Shown here one piece after another: positions 24,217-33,099 of a stretch of DNA of 64,000 bases. A model generated the notes under the pieces. It saw only the letters and a program-made list of their open reading frames with translations, was not told where the DNA came from and searched no databases. This stretch comes from Paludisphaera borealis (GTDB lineage: Bacteria; Planctomycetota; Planctomycetia; Isosphaerales; Isosphaeraceae). Where the stretch lies: NCBI RefSeq assembly GCF_001956985.1, contig NZ_CP019082.1, forward strand, positions 1,550,001 to 1,614,000, in the 5' to 3' direction. Made by a program: the position numbers and the translations under genes. Each line of letters opens with the position of its first letter. Position 1 is the first letter of the stretch.

Positions 24217-25164
24217 ATGTTCATGAAAATCGTTCGATCGGCCACATTACTGACATTCGCCCTGTCGCCGGCTTCGTTCGCGGACGGCCCTTCCCGCCCT
24301 TTGCCTATCAGCGCTCATAACTGCTACGCGGAGAATCGAACCGACAACCCCAGGCTCAACGAGGCGCTTGCGCTGGGGATCGACAACATCGAGATCGACC
24401 TCGGGTGGGATGATGCGGCGAAGCAACTCATCATCGGCCATGATGCGACGCCCCGGCCCGGCGTCGCCTACCCTCGGCTGGAGACCTCGCTGATACCCGT
24501 ACTGGAAGCCCGTTTGAAGGCGCCCCGGCCCGACGGCGCGCCGACCGTCCTCACGATCGACTGGAAGACGGGCAAGCCCGAGGCTGTTCGACTGTTCAAT
24601 GACTTGCTCGACGCCCACGCCGAGTGGTTTTCCTCGGCCCCCAAGTCGCCCGACTCCCCCTTGACGACCCGGCGAATCACCGTCTGCTTCAGCGGTAGCG
24701 AGGCCGCGAAGGACGCCTACGACGCCTTGATACCGTCCGGCGGCGTCTACCGTGCTTTTCGGGATCGCGTCATCGGCGCCGGCGCCAGGTATGAGGCCGA
24801 TGTCGCGACGTACATCCCCGGGCCCTCGACTGCCTACCTTCGCTTTCTGGCCTTCCACTGGGGGGCCATTGAGCGGGGCGGGCCGGCCTCGGCCGGCGAC
24901 TGGACCCGGGCCGACGCCGATCGACTGGGCGCCTTGACGGCCCTGGCCCATTCTCGTGGATTCCGGATTCGAATCTACAGCCTCAACGGCCACACCGGGC
25001 CGCTCAACGGCGGCTACCGCTTCGTCGACGACGAGGCCGCCAGGGTTCGATGGATCGCCTCCTCCGCCGCCGGGGTCGACTGGGTCGCCGGCGACGAATA
25101 CCGAGAGATGGTCGAGGCGCTTCGTAATCTCTCTTCCAACACCCTCCCTGAATCCGGCTCATGA
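24217..25164 (+). CDS. Secreted PI-PLC/GDPD-like phosphodiesterase
   Basis: 315 residues with a cleavable signal peptide (MFMKIVRSATLLTFALSPASFADG). The mature protein begins with ISAHNCYAENR, then NIEIDLGWD and LIIGHDATPRPG, the His/Glu/Asp/His pattern of the phosphodiesterase TIM barrel shared by glycerophosphodiester phosphodiesterases and AIM6-like proteins. The C-terminal part has RIRIYSLNGHTGPLNGGYR. Expected role: hydrolysis of an extracytoplasmic phosphodiester. GAGGA lies 7 bases before the ATG. It follows the PhoX-like gene, which would fit phosphate scavenging, but two inverted repeats lie between them. A small membrane protein gene overlaps its stop. Confidence 0.75.
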   Translation: MFMKIVRSATLLTFALSPASFADGPSRPLPISAHNCYAENRTDNPRLNEALALGIDNIEIDLGWDDAAKQLIIGHDATPRPGVAYPRLETSLIPVLEARLKAPRPDGAPTVLTIDWKTGKPEAVRLFNDLLDAHAEWFSSAPKSPDSPLTTRRITVCFSGSEAAKDAYDALIPSGGVYRAFRDRVIGAGARYEADVATYIPGPSTAYLRFLAFHWGAIERGGPASAGDWTRADADRLGALTALAHSRGFRIRIYSLNGHTGPLNGGYRFVDDEAARVRWIASSAAGVDWVAGDEYREMVEALRNLSSNTLPESGS

Positions 25165-25316
25165 TGTCCCGCCCGGTAGCGGTGGGGCGTCCGCTCGCCA
25201 AGGAACCGACGGCCAATCTCGCCCTCGTCGGTGCCGTCGTTTTCCTCTTGCTCGGCGTATCCTGGCGCATCCTCCGATCCGTCACGTCCGTCCTCATCCC
25301 GAAAACGAGCCGTTGA
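25161..25316 (+). CDS. Small single-span membrane protein coupled to the phosphodiesterase gene
   Basis: 51 residues. The ATG overlaps the preceding stop as ATGA (a second ATG follows directly), the usual arrangement for translational coupling. The sequence has a polar start, a hydrophobic helix NLALVGAVVFLLLGVSW at about residues 19-35 and a basic C-terminus ending PKTSR. No family is recognised. The overlap and the clean membrane segment support it; its length alone would not. Confidence 0.5.
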   Translation: MMSRPVAVGRPLAKEPTANLALVGAVVFLLLGVSWRILRSVTSVLIPKTSR

Positions 25317-25922
25317 CCCATCCTCGACTGGCGAACCGTCCGGATATTCTTTCGGAATCGGCGGTTTGATCGTAACTTCATAATGGGAGGCTCCCTCCCT
25401 CGCTCGTTCTCAATCCGCTCGACAGGTGGAAGACCCCCCGCTCGATCCGCTCGCGGAGGATGCGAGCGACGGGGACGCATTCCCTTCCTCCGTCTTATCG
25501 AAAAACTCGGACAATCGAACCCAATGCCTCCTCGTGAGAGAAGAGCCGACGAGGCGCGGGAGACGACCGGTGGATGGACGAGAAAAACCGCCGAACAAAC
25601 CCAATCGGGGGCCGGTCCGGCGGCCGTCGGGCGCGTCCCACGCGGTTTATCGCCAATCGAAGCCAAATTCGCGGGGGCTGTAAGTCGTTGGTTGGCAAGT
25701 GGGTGTGGTCAAATCGCCGTATGTCCGTCCGCGTCAAACAAAGCCAATTTCGGCGGACTTCTTGGGGGCGATTGTGAGGAGCGCGGCCTCGGTGCGACGG
25801 GTGAAGGTGAGGTTGAGAGGACGCCGCGCGAAGCGTTCCAAACCAGATTGCGGCGCGAACGAAGCCAAACTGGAAAGATCATCCGACGCTCGGACTTCGG
25901 GCACTTTGGTGAAGCCTTTTCA
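25317..25922. other. Gene-poor stretch with scattered short repeat
   Basis: About 600 bases without a convincing gene. An open frame from 25383 codes for compositionally odd, Arg/Gly-rich sequence with no domain. Instead, a short motif around AAGCCAA recurs five times between 25516 and 25873. Confidence 0.5.
25516..25873 (+). repeat. Five spaced copies of a short AAGCCAA-type motif
   Basis: Copies at 25516-25527 (CGAACCCAATGC), 25593-25608 (GAACAAACCCAATCGG), 25655-25671 (AATCGAAGCCAAATTCG), 25735-25755 (with AACAAAGCCAATTTCGG) and 25854-25873 (GAACGAAGCCAAACTGG). Spacing runs 65-119 bases. The surrounding sequence is not repeated, so this is an interspersed motif, not a tandem or CRISPR array. 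Confidence 0.5.
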
Positions 25923-26093
25923 ATGCATTCCGTCGGGCTGATCGGCATTGACCGTCGGGGGCGTCGGCGTCATGATTCGGCCGCCGGGTGGGGCCTGGCT
26001 CTGCTCGGATTCGCGGTCGCCGGCTGCCGCCCGAACCTAGCCGTCACCCTGGGTCGAGGGAGTGACCCGACATGCCGATTGCACAACTTGTGA
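25923..26093 (+). other. Lipoprotein leader in a different frame from the hydrolase that follows
   Basis: An open frame from an ATG at 25923 codes for a basic segment, the hydrophobic run WGLALLGFAVAGC and then RPNLAVTLGRG, a good lipoprotein signal with lipobox VAGC. It stops at 26091-26093. The next frame (one base back) continues into the alpha/beta hydrolase. Joining the two would give one lipoprotein, so a one-base loss near 26086-26092 is likely. Confidence 0.5.
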
Positions 26094-28033
26094 TGATCGC
26101 GTCCACCTTTTTGGGTTGGTCGGATATTTCCATCCAGCCCAGCAAGGGCGACCGAGGCTTCTCGTCGTTCCAGCACAGCATCGCGGGCATCGATCGACCG
26201 AGCGGAAGGACACTCGAAACGCTCAAGCGGTACGATCTGGAAGGCCGGTATCGCAAGGACGTCAACGGGGCTCTTCTGAGTCTGGAGAAGGTCGCCCGGG
26301 GGCGGCCCAACGCCGAGCTGGTCTACGCCCTGGCCGAGCTTTCCTGGATCGACGGCTGCAAGCAGGACCGCTGGCGCAAGGCCCTGGCGCTGGAGCGGTA
26401 TCTCGACGCGGTGGGCTACGCGCACGACTACCTCTTCGACCCTGAGCTGGCCGACGGCCGCGCGCCGTCCGATCCCCGTTACCGGCTCGCCTGCGAGATC
26501 TACAACGCGGGACTCGAACGGATCATCCGCGCCGCGCAGTCGAAGGACCCGATCGACCCGCAGGGGGTCATCAAGCTGAAGGTCAGCAACCGCGACGAGC
26601 AGGTGCTCCAGGTGGCCCTTCGCGACTCGCCCTGGAAGCCGACCGACATCCATAAGTTGATACTGGCCTCGGACTTCGAGGTCAGCGGCCTGGCGACCAG
26701 CCGCAACCAGTACGGCCTGGGCGTCCCGCTGATCGGCGTTCGCCAGAGCGACCCGAAGAAGGAAGACCGCCCGGCCGACGAGCGGTTTTACCCGGCCGAA
26801 ATGGCGTTCCCGCTGACGGCGTTCCTGGTCCCGAACTCGCGGCTCCGCGACCCGGGGGAGGACGTGAACGCAGTCCGCCAGTGCACCCTGGAGCTGATCG
26901 ACCCCGTCAAGCGACGGGTGGTCGGCCAGTCGCCCAACCAGATCGCCCTGGAGACCGACCTGACGACCCCGCTAGCCTACATGTGGTCGCAAACCGACCT
27001 GGAACGCTACCGGTGGACCGGCTTGCGGCACCCCGGCGAGGCGCTTGAGAGGGCCAACCTGTTGATGATCCGGCCCTACGAGCCCGGCAAGATCCCCGTC
27101 GTCATGGTACACGGCCTCATCAGCAGCCCGCTGGCCTGGATTCCGATGCTTGACGAGCTGTTGCGCGACCCGACGATCCAGGGGCGGTATCAGTTCCTGC
27201 TCTACATGTACCCGACGGGCGTCCCCTTGCCGATCGCGGCGGCCAACCTCCGCGACGCGCTCGGGCAGGCCAAGGCGATGTTCAACCCCGACGGCCGCGA
27301 GCCGGCGTTCGACCAGATGGTCCTGCTCGGTCATTCGATGGGAGGGCTGCTCAGTCACTGCATGATGGTTTCGAGCGGCGAGGAACTCTGGCAGCTCAAT
27401 TCGGACCGGTCGTTCGACGAGATCCTCGGCCCGCCGCCGGTGCTGGCCGAGCTTCGCCGGCTGCTGTTCTTCGAGCCTGTGCCGAGCGTCAGCCGGGTGG
27501 TGTTTCTGGCGACGCCCCACCGGGGATCAGATCTGTCGCGTGGGGTGGTGGGGCGAGTCGGGGCCAACCTGATCTCCGACCCCGACCACATCCACAAGCT
27601 GCTCGGCCAACTCGTGAAAGACAACCCCGACGCCTTCGGGCGAAGGTTCAAGCGGTTCCCGACGAGCATCGAGACCCTGGCGACCGACTCCCCGATCCTG
27701 ACGGCGATCCTGGCAATGAAGCCGGACCCGAGAGTCATGACGCACTCGATCATCGGCTCGGAACGGCCCGTCCCCAAGCCGCAGACGACCGACGGCGTCG
27801 TGCCGTACCGAAGCTCGCATCTTGATGGGGTCGCGTCGGAGAAGGTGGTTCGGTCGGGGCACGGGGTCCAGAAGGACGGCGAGGCGATCCAGGAGGTGCG
27901 GCGGATTCTCCACGAACATCTGGGCGAGCCCGTCATGGCTCGCGGCGCCCGGGAACCGGCGGCTGCTCGACCAGCCGCCGCGACCGCCTCGGCTCCTGCG
28001 GCCGTTGAGGAACTCCCCGCCCTGCCCCGCTGA
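26072..28033 (+). CDS. Alpha/beta-hydrolase (lipase/esterase-like), probably a lipoprotein with a displaced leader
   Basis: 653 residues from the ATG at 26072. The N-terminal 330 residues are a family-specific region (GWSDISIQPSKGDRGFSSF, then an alpha-helical TPR-like part ELVYALAELSWIDGC). The hydrolase core begins with IPVVMVHGLISSPLAWIPM (oxyanion region), followed by the nucleophile elbow LLGHSMGGLLSH with Ser422, FLATPHRGSDLSRG and a late His in VVRSGHGVQ. The tail is Ala/Pro-rich. Residue 1 onward lacks a signal peptide, but a lipoprotein leader sits just upstream in another frame, so the true protein is probably outer-surface anchored. No Shine-Dalgarno is obvious at 26072. Confidence 0.75.
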   Translation: MPIAQLVMIASTFLGWSDISIQPSKGDRGFSSFQHSIAGIDRPSGRTLETLKRYDLEGRYRKDVNGALLSLEKVARGRPNAELVYALAELSWIDGCKQDRWRKALALERYLDAVGYAHDYLFDPELADGRAPSDPRYRLACEIYNAGLERIIRAAQSKDPIDPQGVIKLKVSNRDEQVLQVALRDSPWKPTDIHKLILASDFEVSGLATSRNQYGLGVPLIGVRQSDPKKEDRPADERFYPAEMAFPLTAFLVPNSRLRDPGEDVNAVRQCTLELIDPVKRRVVGQSPNQIALETDLTTPLAYMWSQTDLERYRWTGLRHPGEALERANLLMIRPYEPGKIPVVMVHGLISSPLAWIPMLDELLRDPTIQGRYQFLLYMYPTGVPLPIAAANLRDALGQAKAMFNPDGREPAFDQMVLLGHSMGGLLSHCMMVSSGEELWQLNSDRSFDEILGPPPVLAELRRLLFFEPVPSVSRVVFLATPHRGSDLSRGVVGRVGANLISDPDHIHKLLGQLVKDNPDAFGRRFKRFPTSIETLATDSPILTAILAMKPDPRVMTHSIIGSERPVPKPQTTDGVVPYRSSHLDGVASEKVVRSGHGVQKDGEAIQEVRRILHEHLGEPVMARGAREPAAARPAAATASAPAAVEELPALPR

Positions 28034-28039
28034 AGAACC

Positions 28040-29416
28040 TCAGCCCGCGACCGCGGCGCTGGACTCGGCTTGCAGGCGGCCGTCGTGGACGGCCTTGACG
28101 AGGGCTTCGTGGTCGCGTTCGGTTTGATCTGCATATGTGGATGAAAAGGCGGCGACGGCCTTGTCGAAGACGTCGCCGCGGCCGAGGTATCCGCTGATCT
28201 CGGCCGCCCCGCCCGACCGGGCGTGGGCCCGGGCCAGCGACCACCCGCAGAGCTGGGCGTACTGGAGCATCACGCTTGCATTGAAGAGTTCGACGAGCGG
28301 CTTGATTTTCATATCCTTGAGTTGTCGGACGTAGAAATGAACACCTCCCTCGATCTGGGTCCAGCCGAGGAAGAGGTCGCTCGCCGACTGCATGAGCCGG
28401 CAGCCCAGGACGATCCGCTCGCCGTGGTTCGCCGCCGGGACGCCTCCGGCGTACGGTTCGAGGACCGATGCGCGAGCCTCCTTGATCTGGAGGAACAGCG
28501 GGTCGTGCTCGCCCGCCAGCAACAGCGCCACGCTGCACCAGGTGCCGACGCTCCCCACGCCGACGACCTTGATTGCGACGTCCTTGAGCTCGAACCGGTC
28601 CAGCAGCGCCCGGCGCTCCGGGGCCAGGCTCTCGCGATAGCCGGAGAGCGCCGAGAGCACCCGGGCGGCGAAGGCGTCGCGGCCCACTTCGGGAAGGTGG
28701 TAGATCAAGGGCGGGTTGTCCTTGATGGTCGCCTCGCCGTCGACGACGGCCTCAAGCTTCGGGTCGTCGTGCTCCCGGACGCTCCGCTCGCGGGCCTTGG
28801 CCAGTCGCTTCTGGGTCTGTTTCCGGGTCGATTCGTCCTTGATCAGCGGGATGAGGTCGTCGAGCTCGATCTTGGCGTACCACGACTCGAGGACTCGCAT
28901 CCGGCTGAACTCGGCCAGTCGCTCACGGTAAGACCGCACGCAGGCCAGCGCCACGTCGCCGGCGACGACCTCCGATAGGCCGTTGTGGCGGCAGGCCAGG
29001 ACGAAGCTGGCGGCCAGCCGCTTGACGTCCCACTCCCAGGGGGCGGGGAAGGTCTCGTCGAAGTCGTTGATGTCGAAGACCACCCGACGCTCGGGGGTCG
29101 CGAAGGCGCCGAAGTTGAGGAGGTGGCAGTCGCCGCAGATCTGAGGTCGCGGGCCGCTGGCCGGGGTCGTCGCCAGATCCGCCGCCATGTTGAGGGCGGC
29201 GCCTCGGTAAAAGGCGAGCGGCGACTGCAACATCCGGCCGTATCGCACGGGGATCAGCTCGGGGATGCGACCTCGGCTCGAAGCCTCCAGCAATGCGATC
29301 GGGTCGGTCCGGTCGGCCGCGGGTCGCCACTCGGCGTGCGACTTGCGCGGGCAGGCGTCGCGAAGGCGCCGGCCTCGCTGATACCGCTCCGACCCCGCCT
29401 CGTTGATGTCGTTCAC
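28040..29416 (-). CDS. DUF2252 domain protein
   Basis: 458 residues, matching the full-length DUF2252 family, which has a kinase-like fold but no assigned reaction. Visible family segments are SRGRIPELIPVRYGRM, MLQSPLAFYRGAA, PQICGDCHLLNFGAF, VVFDINDFDETFPAPWEWD, KVVGVGSVGTWC and GWSLARAHARSG. It appears cytoplasmic. The gene is convergent with the alpha/beta hydrolase, with only 6 bases between the stops, and its upstream region faces the DUF1579 gene. Function unknown. Confidence 0.88.
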   Translation of the reverse strand: MNDINEAGSERYQRGRRLRDACPRKSHAEWRPAADRTDPIALLEASSRGRIPELIPVRYGRMLQSPLAFYRGAALNMAADLATTPASGPRPQICGDCHLLNFGAFATPERRVVFDINDFDETFPAPWEWDVKRLAASFVLACRHNGLSEVVAGDVALACVRSYRERLAEFSRMRVLESWYAKIELDDLIPLIKDESTRKQTQKRLAKARERSVREHDDPKLEAVVDGEATIKDNPPLIYHLPEVGRDAFAARVLSALSGYRESLAPERRALLDRFELKDVAIKVVGVGSVGTWCSVALLLAGEHDPLFLQIKEARASVLEPYAGGVPAANHGERIVLGCRLMQSASDLFLGWTQIEGGVHFYVRQLKDMKIKPLVELFNASVMLQYAQLCGWSLARAHARSGGAAEISGYLGRGDVFDKAVAAFSSTYADQTERDHEALVKAVHDGRLQAESSAAVAG

Positions 29417-29658
29417 GACTCGATCCTTCTCTCGGCGTCTCGATCGCGCTTTGGCCTGAATCCAGAAATACCGTCGCGCGGCCGTCGAAGACAGTGGAAA
29501 CCGGGCCCAGAATTCTCGGGGGCGGATGAGACGGCCCTCCGGTCCCCACCAAAGCGTTCCGAAATTCGGGACTTTTTACTGGACGGATGAGTACGTCGAG
29601 CCGATACTGACGACCGGTCGAAGTGGCATTGCGTACAGTTTCAGTTCAGGAGCGATTG

Positions 29659-30228
29659 ATGAACAAGTCGTATTGCGTTGCGGCGGCCGCGGCGTGCCTG
29701 CTGGGGTTGGGGCTGCGGGCCGAGGCTCAGGACGCGCCGGTCGTGGAGCCGACGGCCGAGCACAAGCGTCTGGCTGAAGACGTCGGCGTCTGGGACGCCG
29801 AGGTCAAGCTCTGGGCGCAGGGGCCGGGCGCCGAGCCGACGGTCTCGAAGGGCGTCGAGGAGATTTCGGTCATGCCCGGCGGCCTCTGGCAGCTCGGCAA
29901 ATTCGAGGGCAAGATCGGCGACAAGGAGTTTGTGGGGCGTAGCGTCACGGGTTACGACGTCCACAAGAAGAGGTACGTCGGCGTCTGGGTCGATTCGACC
30001 GATCCGCACATGATGCTGACGGAAGGCGAGTACGATGAGGCGACCCACACCGAAACCGCGACCGCCAAGGGCACCGACCCGGCGTCGGGCAAGCCGTACG
30101 ATCTCAAGATGACGACGCTTCACAAGGGCAAAGACGCTCGGGTCTTTACCATGAACATGAAAATCGCCGAAGCCGGCGACGAGTTCTTCAAGTTGATGGA
30201 GATCAGCTACACGCGTCGAGCCAAGTAA
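29659..30228 (+). CDS. Secreted DUF1579 family protein
   Basis: 189 residues. MNKSYCVAAAAACLLGLGLRAEAQD is a Sec signal with cleavage after AEA. The mature part shows the DUF1579 pattern: HKRLAEDVGVWDAEVKLW, SKGVEEISVMPGGLWQLGKFEG, GRSVTGYDVHKKRYVGVWVDS and a final beta segment. The fold is a predicted lipocalin-like barrel; the ligand is unknown. The ATG at 29659 is preceded by AGGAG at 7-8 bases, better than in-frame starts upstream. It stands alone between DUF2252 (divergent) and rny. Confidence 0.8.
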   Translation: MNKSYCVAAAAACLLGLGLRAEAQDAPVVEPTAEHKRLAEDVGVWDAEVKLWAQGPGAEPTVSKGVEEISVMPGGLWQLGKFEGKIGDKEFVGRSVTGYDVHKKRYVGVWVDSTDPHMMLTEGEYDEATHTETATAKGTDPASGKPYDLKMTTLHKGKDARVFTMNMKIAEAGDEFFKLMEISYTRRAK

Positions 30229-30602
30229 GGCTGTCGGCCCGAGTGGGTTGATTCGGTCGTGCAAGGAGTGCCGCGGGGGGGGGCGGGTCGACGCTGGGGC
30301 GGAGGGCCGCCAAACGATTGACCGTCCCCTCCCTTCTGTTAGAGTAGAATAGGATTCTCGCTCAATGGGGGGCGACCGAGGAATCTGGAGTTCTTCAGAC
30401 GACTTCCGGGACGGCTCCGGCGGTCGACGCCCCAGCCGTGGCCCCTCCCGACGGCGCCGGCGACGATCCGAGACGAATCGAGTCCACTTCGGCGTGGATC
30501 GTGTCGGCGGAACTCGGGCCGGTCGAAGGATGCTCCCGAGACGCTACGGCGAGCCGGCCGGTCCCCAGTCAAGCAGCGTCAGACCTGGAAAGGCCGAGCG
30601 TC
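30229..30602. other. Intergenic region upstream of rny
   Basis: 374 bases. It includes a GC-rich G run near 30270 and a TTGACC (30318) and TAGAAT (30345) pair whose 21-base gap is too long for a standard promoter. The rny frame is open through part of it but looks non-coding. Confidence 0.4.
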
Positions 30603-32159
30603 GTGTACGGAGAGATGATCGGGGGCTTGATCGGCCTCATCCTGGGGGTTCTTGGGGCGTGGTGCGCCATGCACCTGTCAGCCCGGCACCGAGCCGACAC
30701 GGCGCACGGCCTGGCCGATCAGATCCTCAGCAACGCCGAACGCGAGGCTCTGACCATCCGCATCCAGGCGGAGCTTCAATCCAAGGAGGATTCGCTCCGC
30801 CGGCGCGCCGAGCTGGACATTGAGACGGACCAGTCGCGGAAAGACCTCCGCGACCAGGAGCGGCGGCTGGACAAGCGCGGCGACCTCCTCGATCAGAAGC
30901 TCGAACTGCTCAACGGCAAGGAGCGCGACATCGAGACCCTCCAGCGCCGCCTGGCCGAGCAACAGGAAGAGATCCGGAAGAACCGCCAGGTGGTCCAGCA
31001 CCTCGAAGCCGACCAGCGCAACGAGTTGCAGCGAATCAGCGGCCTCGTCCCGGACGAGGCCCGGAAGATCCTTCTCGCACGGATCGAGAACGACCTTCGG
31101 GTCGAGGTCGGCGGTCGGATCTTGAGGCACGAGACGATGGTCCGCGAGGCCTGCCAGACCAAGGCCCGCGAGATCCTGTCGATCGCGATCCAGCGCTACG
31201 CCGCGTCCCACACCGCCGAGATCACGGTCAGCACGGTCGACATCCCCAGCGACGAGATGAAGGGGCGGATCATCGGCCGCGAGGGGCGGAACATCCGGGC
31301 GTTCGAGAAGGCCACGGGGGTCGACGTGATCGTCGACGACACGCCGGGAGTCGTGGTCGTCACCGGCTTCGACAGCGTCCGCCGCGAGGTCGCCAAGCTG
31401 TCGCTGGAGAAGCTGATCCAGGACGGCCGCATCCATCCGACCCGTATCGAGGAGATCGTCAGAGAGACCCAGGACGAGATGGAGCAGCACATCCGCAAGC
31501 TTGGTCAGGAGGCGGCCGCCGAGGCCGAAGTCGTCGGACTCCACGACAAGCTGCTCGACTACCTGGGCCGGCTCAAGTTCCGCACGAGCTACTCGCAGAA
31601 TGTCCTCCGGCACTCGATCGAGGTCGCCTTCTTGACCGGCATGATGGCCGAGGAGATCGGCTTGAGCGGCACCCTGGGGCGGCGGTGCGGACTCTTGCAC
31701 GATCTGGGCAAGGCGGCCGACCACGAGATGGAGGGAGGCCACCCCGCCGTCGGCGCCGAGCTGCTGAAGCGGTACGGCGAGGGGGGCGAGGTGACCCACG
31801 CCGCGCTCGGGCACCACGACGACCTCCGGGTCGACGCCCCGTACACGGTCCTGGTCGCTGCGGCCGACGCTGTCAGCGCCAGCCGGCCGGGGGCGCGGCG
31901 CGCCACTCTGGAAAAATACGTCCGGCGGCTGGAAGAGCTGGAATCGCTGGTCCTCGGCTTCCCGGGCGTCGATCAGGCGTACGCCGTCCAGGCCGGCCGC
32001 GAGGTTCGCGTCATGGTCGACAGCCAGCAGCTCGACGACGCCTCGGCCGCCACGCTCTGCCGCGAGATCGCGCAAGCGATTCAGAACCAGTTGACCTATC
32101 CCGGCGAGGTCAAGGTGACGGTGCTCCGCGAGACCCGTTGCGTCGAAATCGCCCATTGA
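30603..32159 (+). CDS. rny: Ribonuclease Y
   Basis: 518 residues, the usual length. It is a membrane-anchored endoribonuclease that begins mRNA decay. One N-terminal helix ([21 protein letters not shown]) is followed by a long charged coiled coil (about 25-190), a KH domain with [21 protein letters not shown], and an HD domain with [19 protein letters not shown] and GLLHDLGKA plus a downstream His in ALGHHDD. GTG at 30603 is chosen because GGAAAGG is 5-6 bases upstream; ATG at 30615 is possible. The ymdB gene follows 38 bases later, as in Bacillus. Confidence 0.93.
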   Translation: MYGEMIGGLIGLILGVLGAWCAMHLSARHRADTAHGLADQILSNAEREALTIRIQAELQSKEDSLRRRAELDIETDQSRKDLRDQERRLDKRGDLLDQKLELLNGKERDIETLQRRLAEQQEEIRKNRQVVQHLEADQRNELQRISGLVPDEARKILLARIENDLRVEVGGRILRHETMVREACQTKAREILSIAIQRYAASHTAEITVSTVDIPSDEMKGRIIGREGRNIRAFEKATGVDVIVDDTPGVVVVTGFDSVRREVAKLSLEKLIQDGRIHPTRIEEIVRETQDEMEQHIRKLGQEAAAEAEVVGLHDKLLDYLGRLKFRTSYSQNVLRHSIEVAFLTGMMAEEIGLSGTLGRRCGLLHDLGKAADHEMEGGHPAVGAELLKRYGEGGEVTHAALGHHDDLRVDAPYTVLVAAADAVSASRPGARRATLEKYVRRLEELESLVLGFPGVDQAYAVQAGREVRVMVDSQQLDDASAATLCREIAQAIQNQLTYPGEVKVTVLRETRCVEIAH

Positions 32160-32197
32160 AGCTCAAACATACTCATACATGGAGAGCGAGCAACCCG

Positions 32198-33070
32198 TTG
32201 ACCCCCCTCAAGATTCTGTTCATCGGCGACGTCGTGGGCTCCCCCGGGCGCAAGATCCTCTCTCAGGTGCTCCCCCGGCTGATCCCCCGCTGGGGCCTCG
32301 GGCTCGTCGTCTGCAACGCCGAGAACTCGGCGGGCGGCTCGGGGTTGACCCTCAAGTGCTTCGAGGAGCTGATCGACGCGGGGGTCGACGTGATGACGAT
32401 GGGCGACCACGTCTATCGCAAGGATGAGGTCTTCCAGGTCTTCGACAAGTCCGACCGCGTGCTCCGGCCCGCCAACTATCCCTCCGAATCGCCGGGCCCC
32501 GATCTGGCCCTGGTCACGGCCCGGGACGGCACGCCCGCGGCGGTCTTCTCGGTGCTCGGCCGGACCTTCATGAAGCCGGTCGACTGCCCGTTCCACGCCG
32601 CCGACCGCATGCTCGAACGCATCGGCGTTTCCACGCGGGTCGTCCTGGTCGACGTTCACGCCGAGGCCACCAGCGACAAGATGCTCCTGGGCCGCTACCT
32701 CGACGGACGGGTCTCGGCCGTGCTGGGAACCCATACCCACGTTCCGACCGCCGACGAGCAGATCCTCGCCGGCGGCACCGCCTTTCAGAGCGACGTGGGC
32801 ATGACCGGCCCGCACGACGGAATCCTCGGCCGCCGCTACGACCGCGTCCTGAGCGCGACCTTGACCTTCGTCCCGAGCTACTTCGACGTGGCCACGGGGA
32901 ACCCACGGCTCAACGGTAGTCTCGTCACCGTGAATCCCGAAAACGGCCGGGCGATGGCCATCCAGCGCGTTAGCATCGGCCCGGAGGACACCCAACGCAT
33001 CCTCACCGGCGCCCTGGCGCACCCCGCACCGCCGGTGCCTCCGCTGTCGGGCTTGGAGTCTCCTGGCTGA
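32198..33070 (+). CDS. YmdB-family metallophosphoesterase (TIGR00282)
   Basis: 290 residues; the family includes the B. subtilis 2',3'-cyclic-nucleotide phosphodiesterase YmdB. Metal-binding motifs are intact: LFIGDVVGSPGR (Asp), CNAENSAGG (Glu, Asn), TMGDHVYRKDE (Asp, His), VDVHAEATSDK (His) and GTHTHVPTADE (His pair). The start is a TTG; GGAGAG lies about 11 bases before it and no ATG in frame gives a full N-terminus. It sits directly downstream of rny, the same pairing seen in Bacillus, which supports a joint role in RNA or nucleotide-signal turnover (inference). Confidence 0.88.
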   Translation: MTPLKILFIGDVVGSPGRKILSQVLPRLIPRWGLGLVVCNAENSAGGSGLTLKCFEELIDAGVDVMTMGDHVYRKDEVFQVFDKSDRVLRPANYPSESPGPDLALVTARDGTPAAVFSVLGRTFMKPVDCPFHAADRMLERIGVSTRVVLVDVHAEATSDKMLLGRYLDGRVSAVLGTHTHVPTADEQILAGGTAFQSDVGMTGPHDGILGRRYDRVLSATLTFVPSYFDVATGNPRLNGSLVTVNPENGRAMAIQRVSIGPEDTQRILTGALAHPAPPVPPLSGLESPG

Positions 33071-33099
33071 GTCCCCGAATGACCGCCGGGCGCGCCTCG

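Noticed and set aside
25516-25873. CRISPR array
   Set aside because: Motif copies are short, imperfect and unevenly spaced, and no cas genes are present.
25383-26093. 236-codon open frame in the gene-poor stretch
   Set aside because: Most of it is Arg/Gly/Ser-rich without homology; only the last part (from about 25923) resembles a lipoprotein leader and is treated separately.
30318-30350. TTGACC and TAGAAT as a promoter for rny
   Set aside because: The hexamers are 21 bases apart, outside the normal 16-19 range, and better-spaced hexamers are poor.
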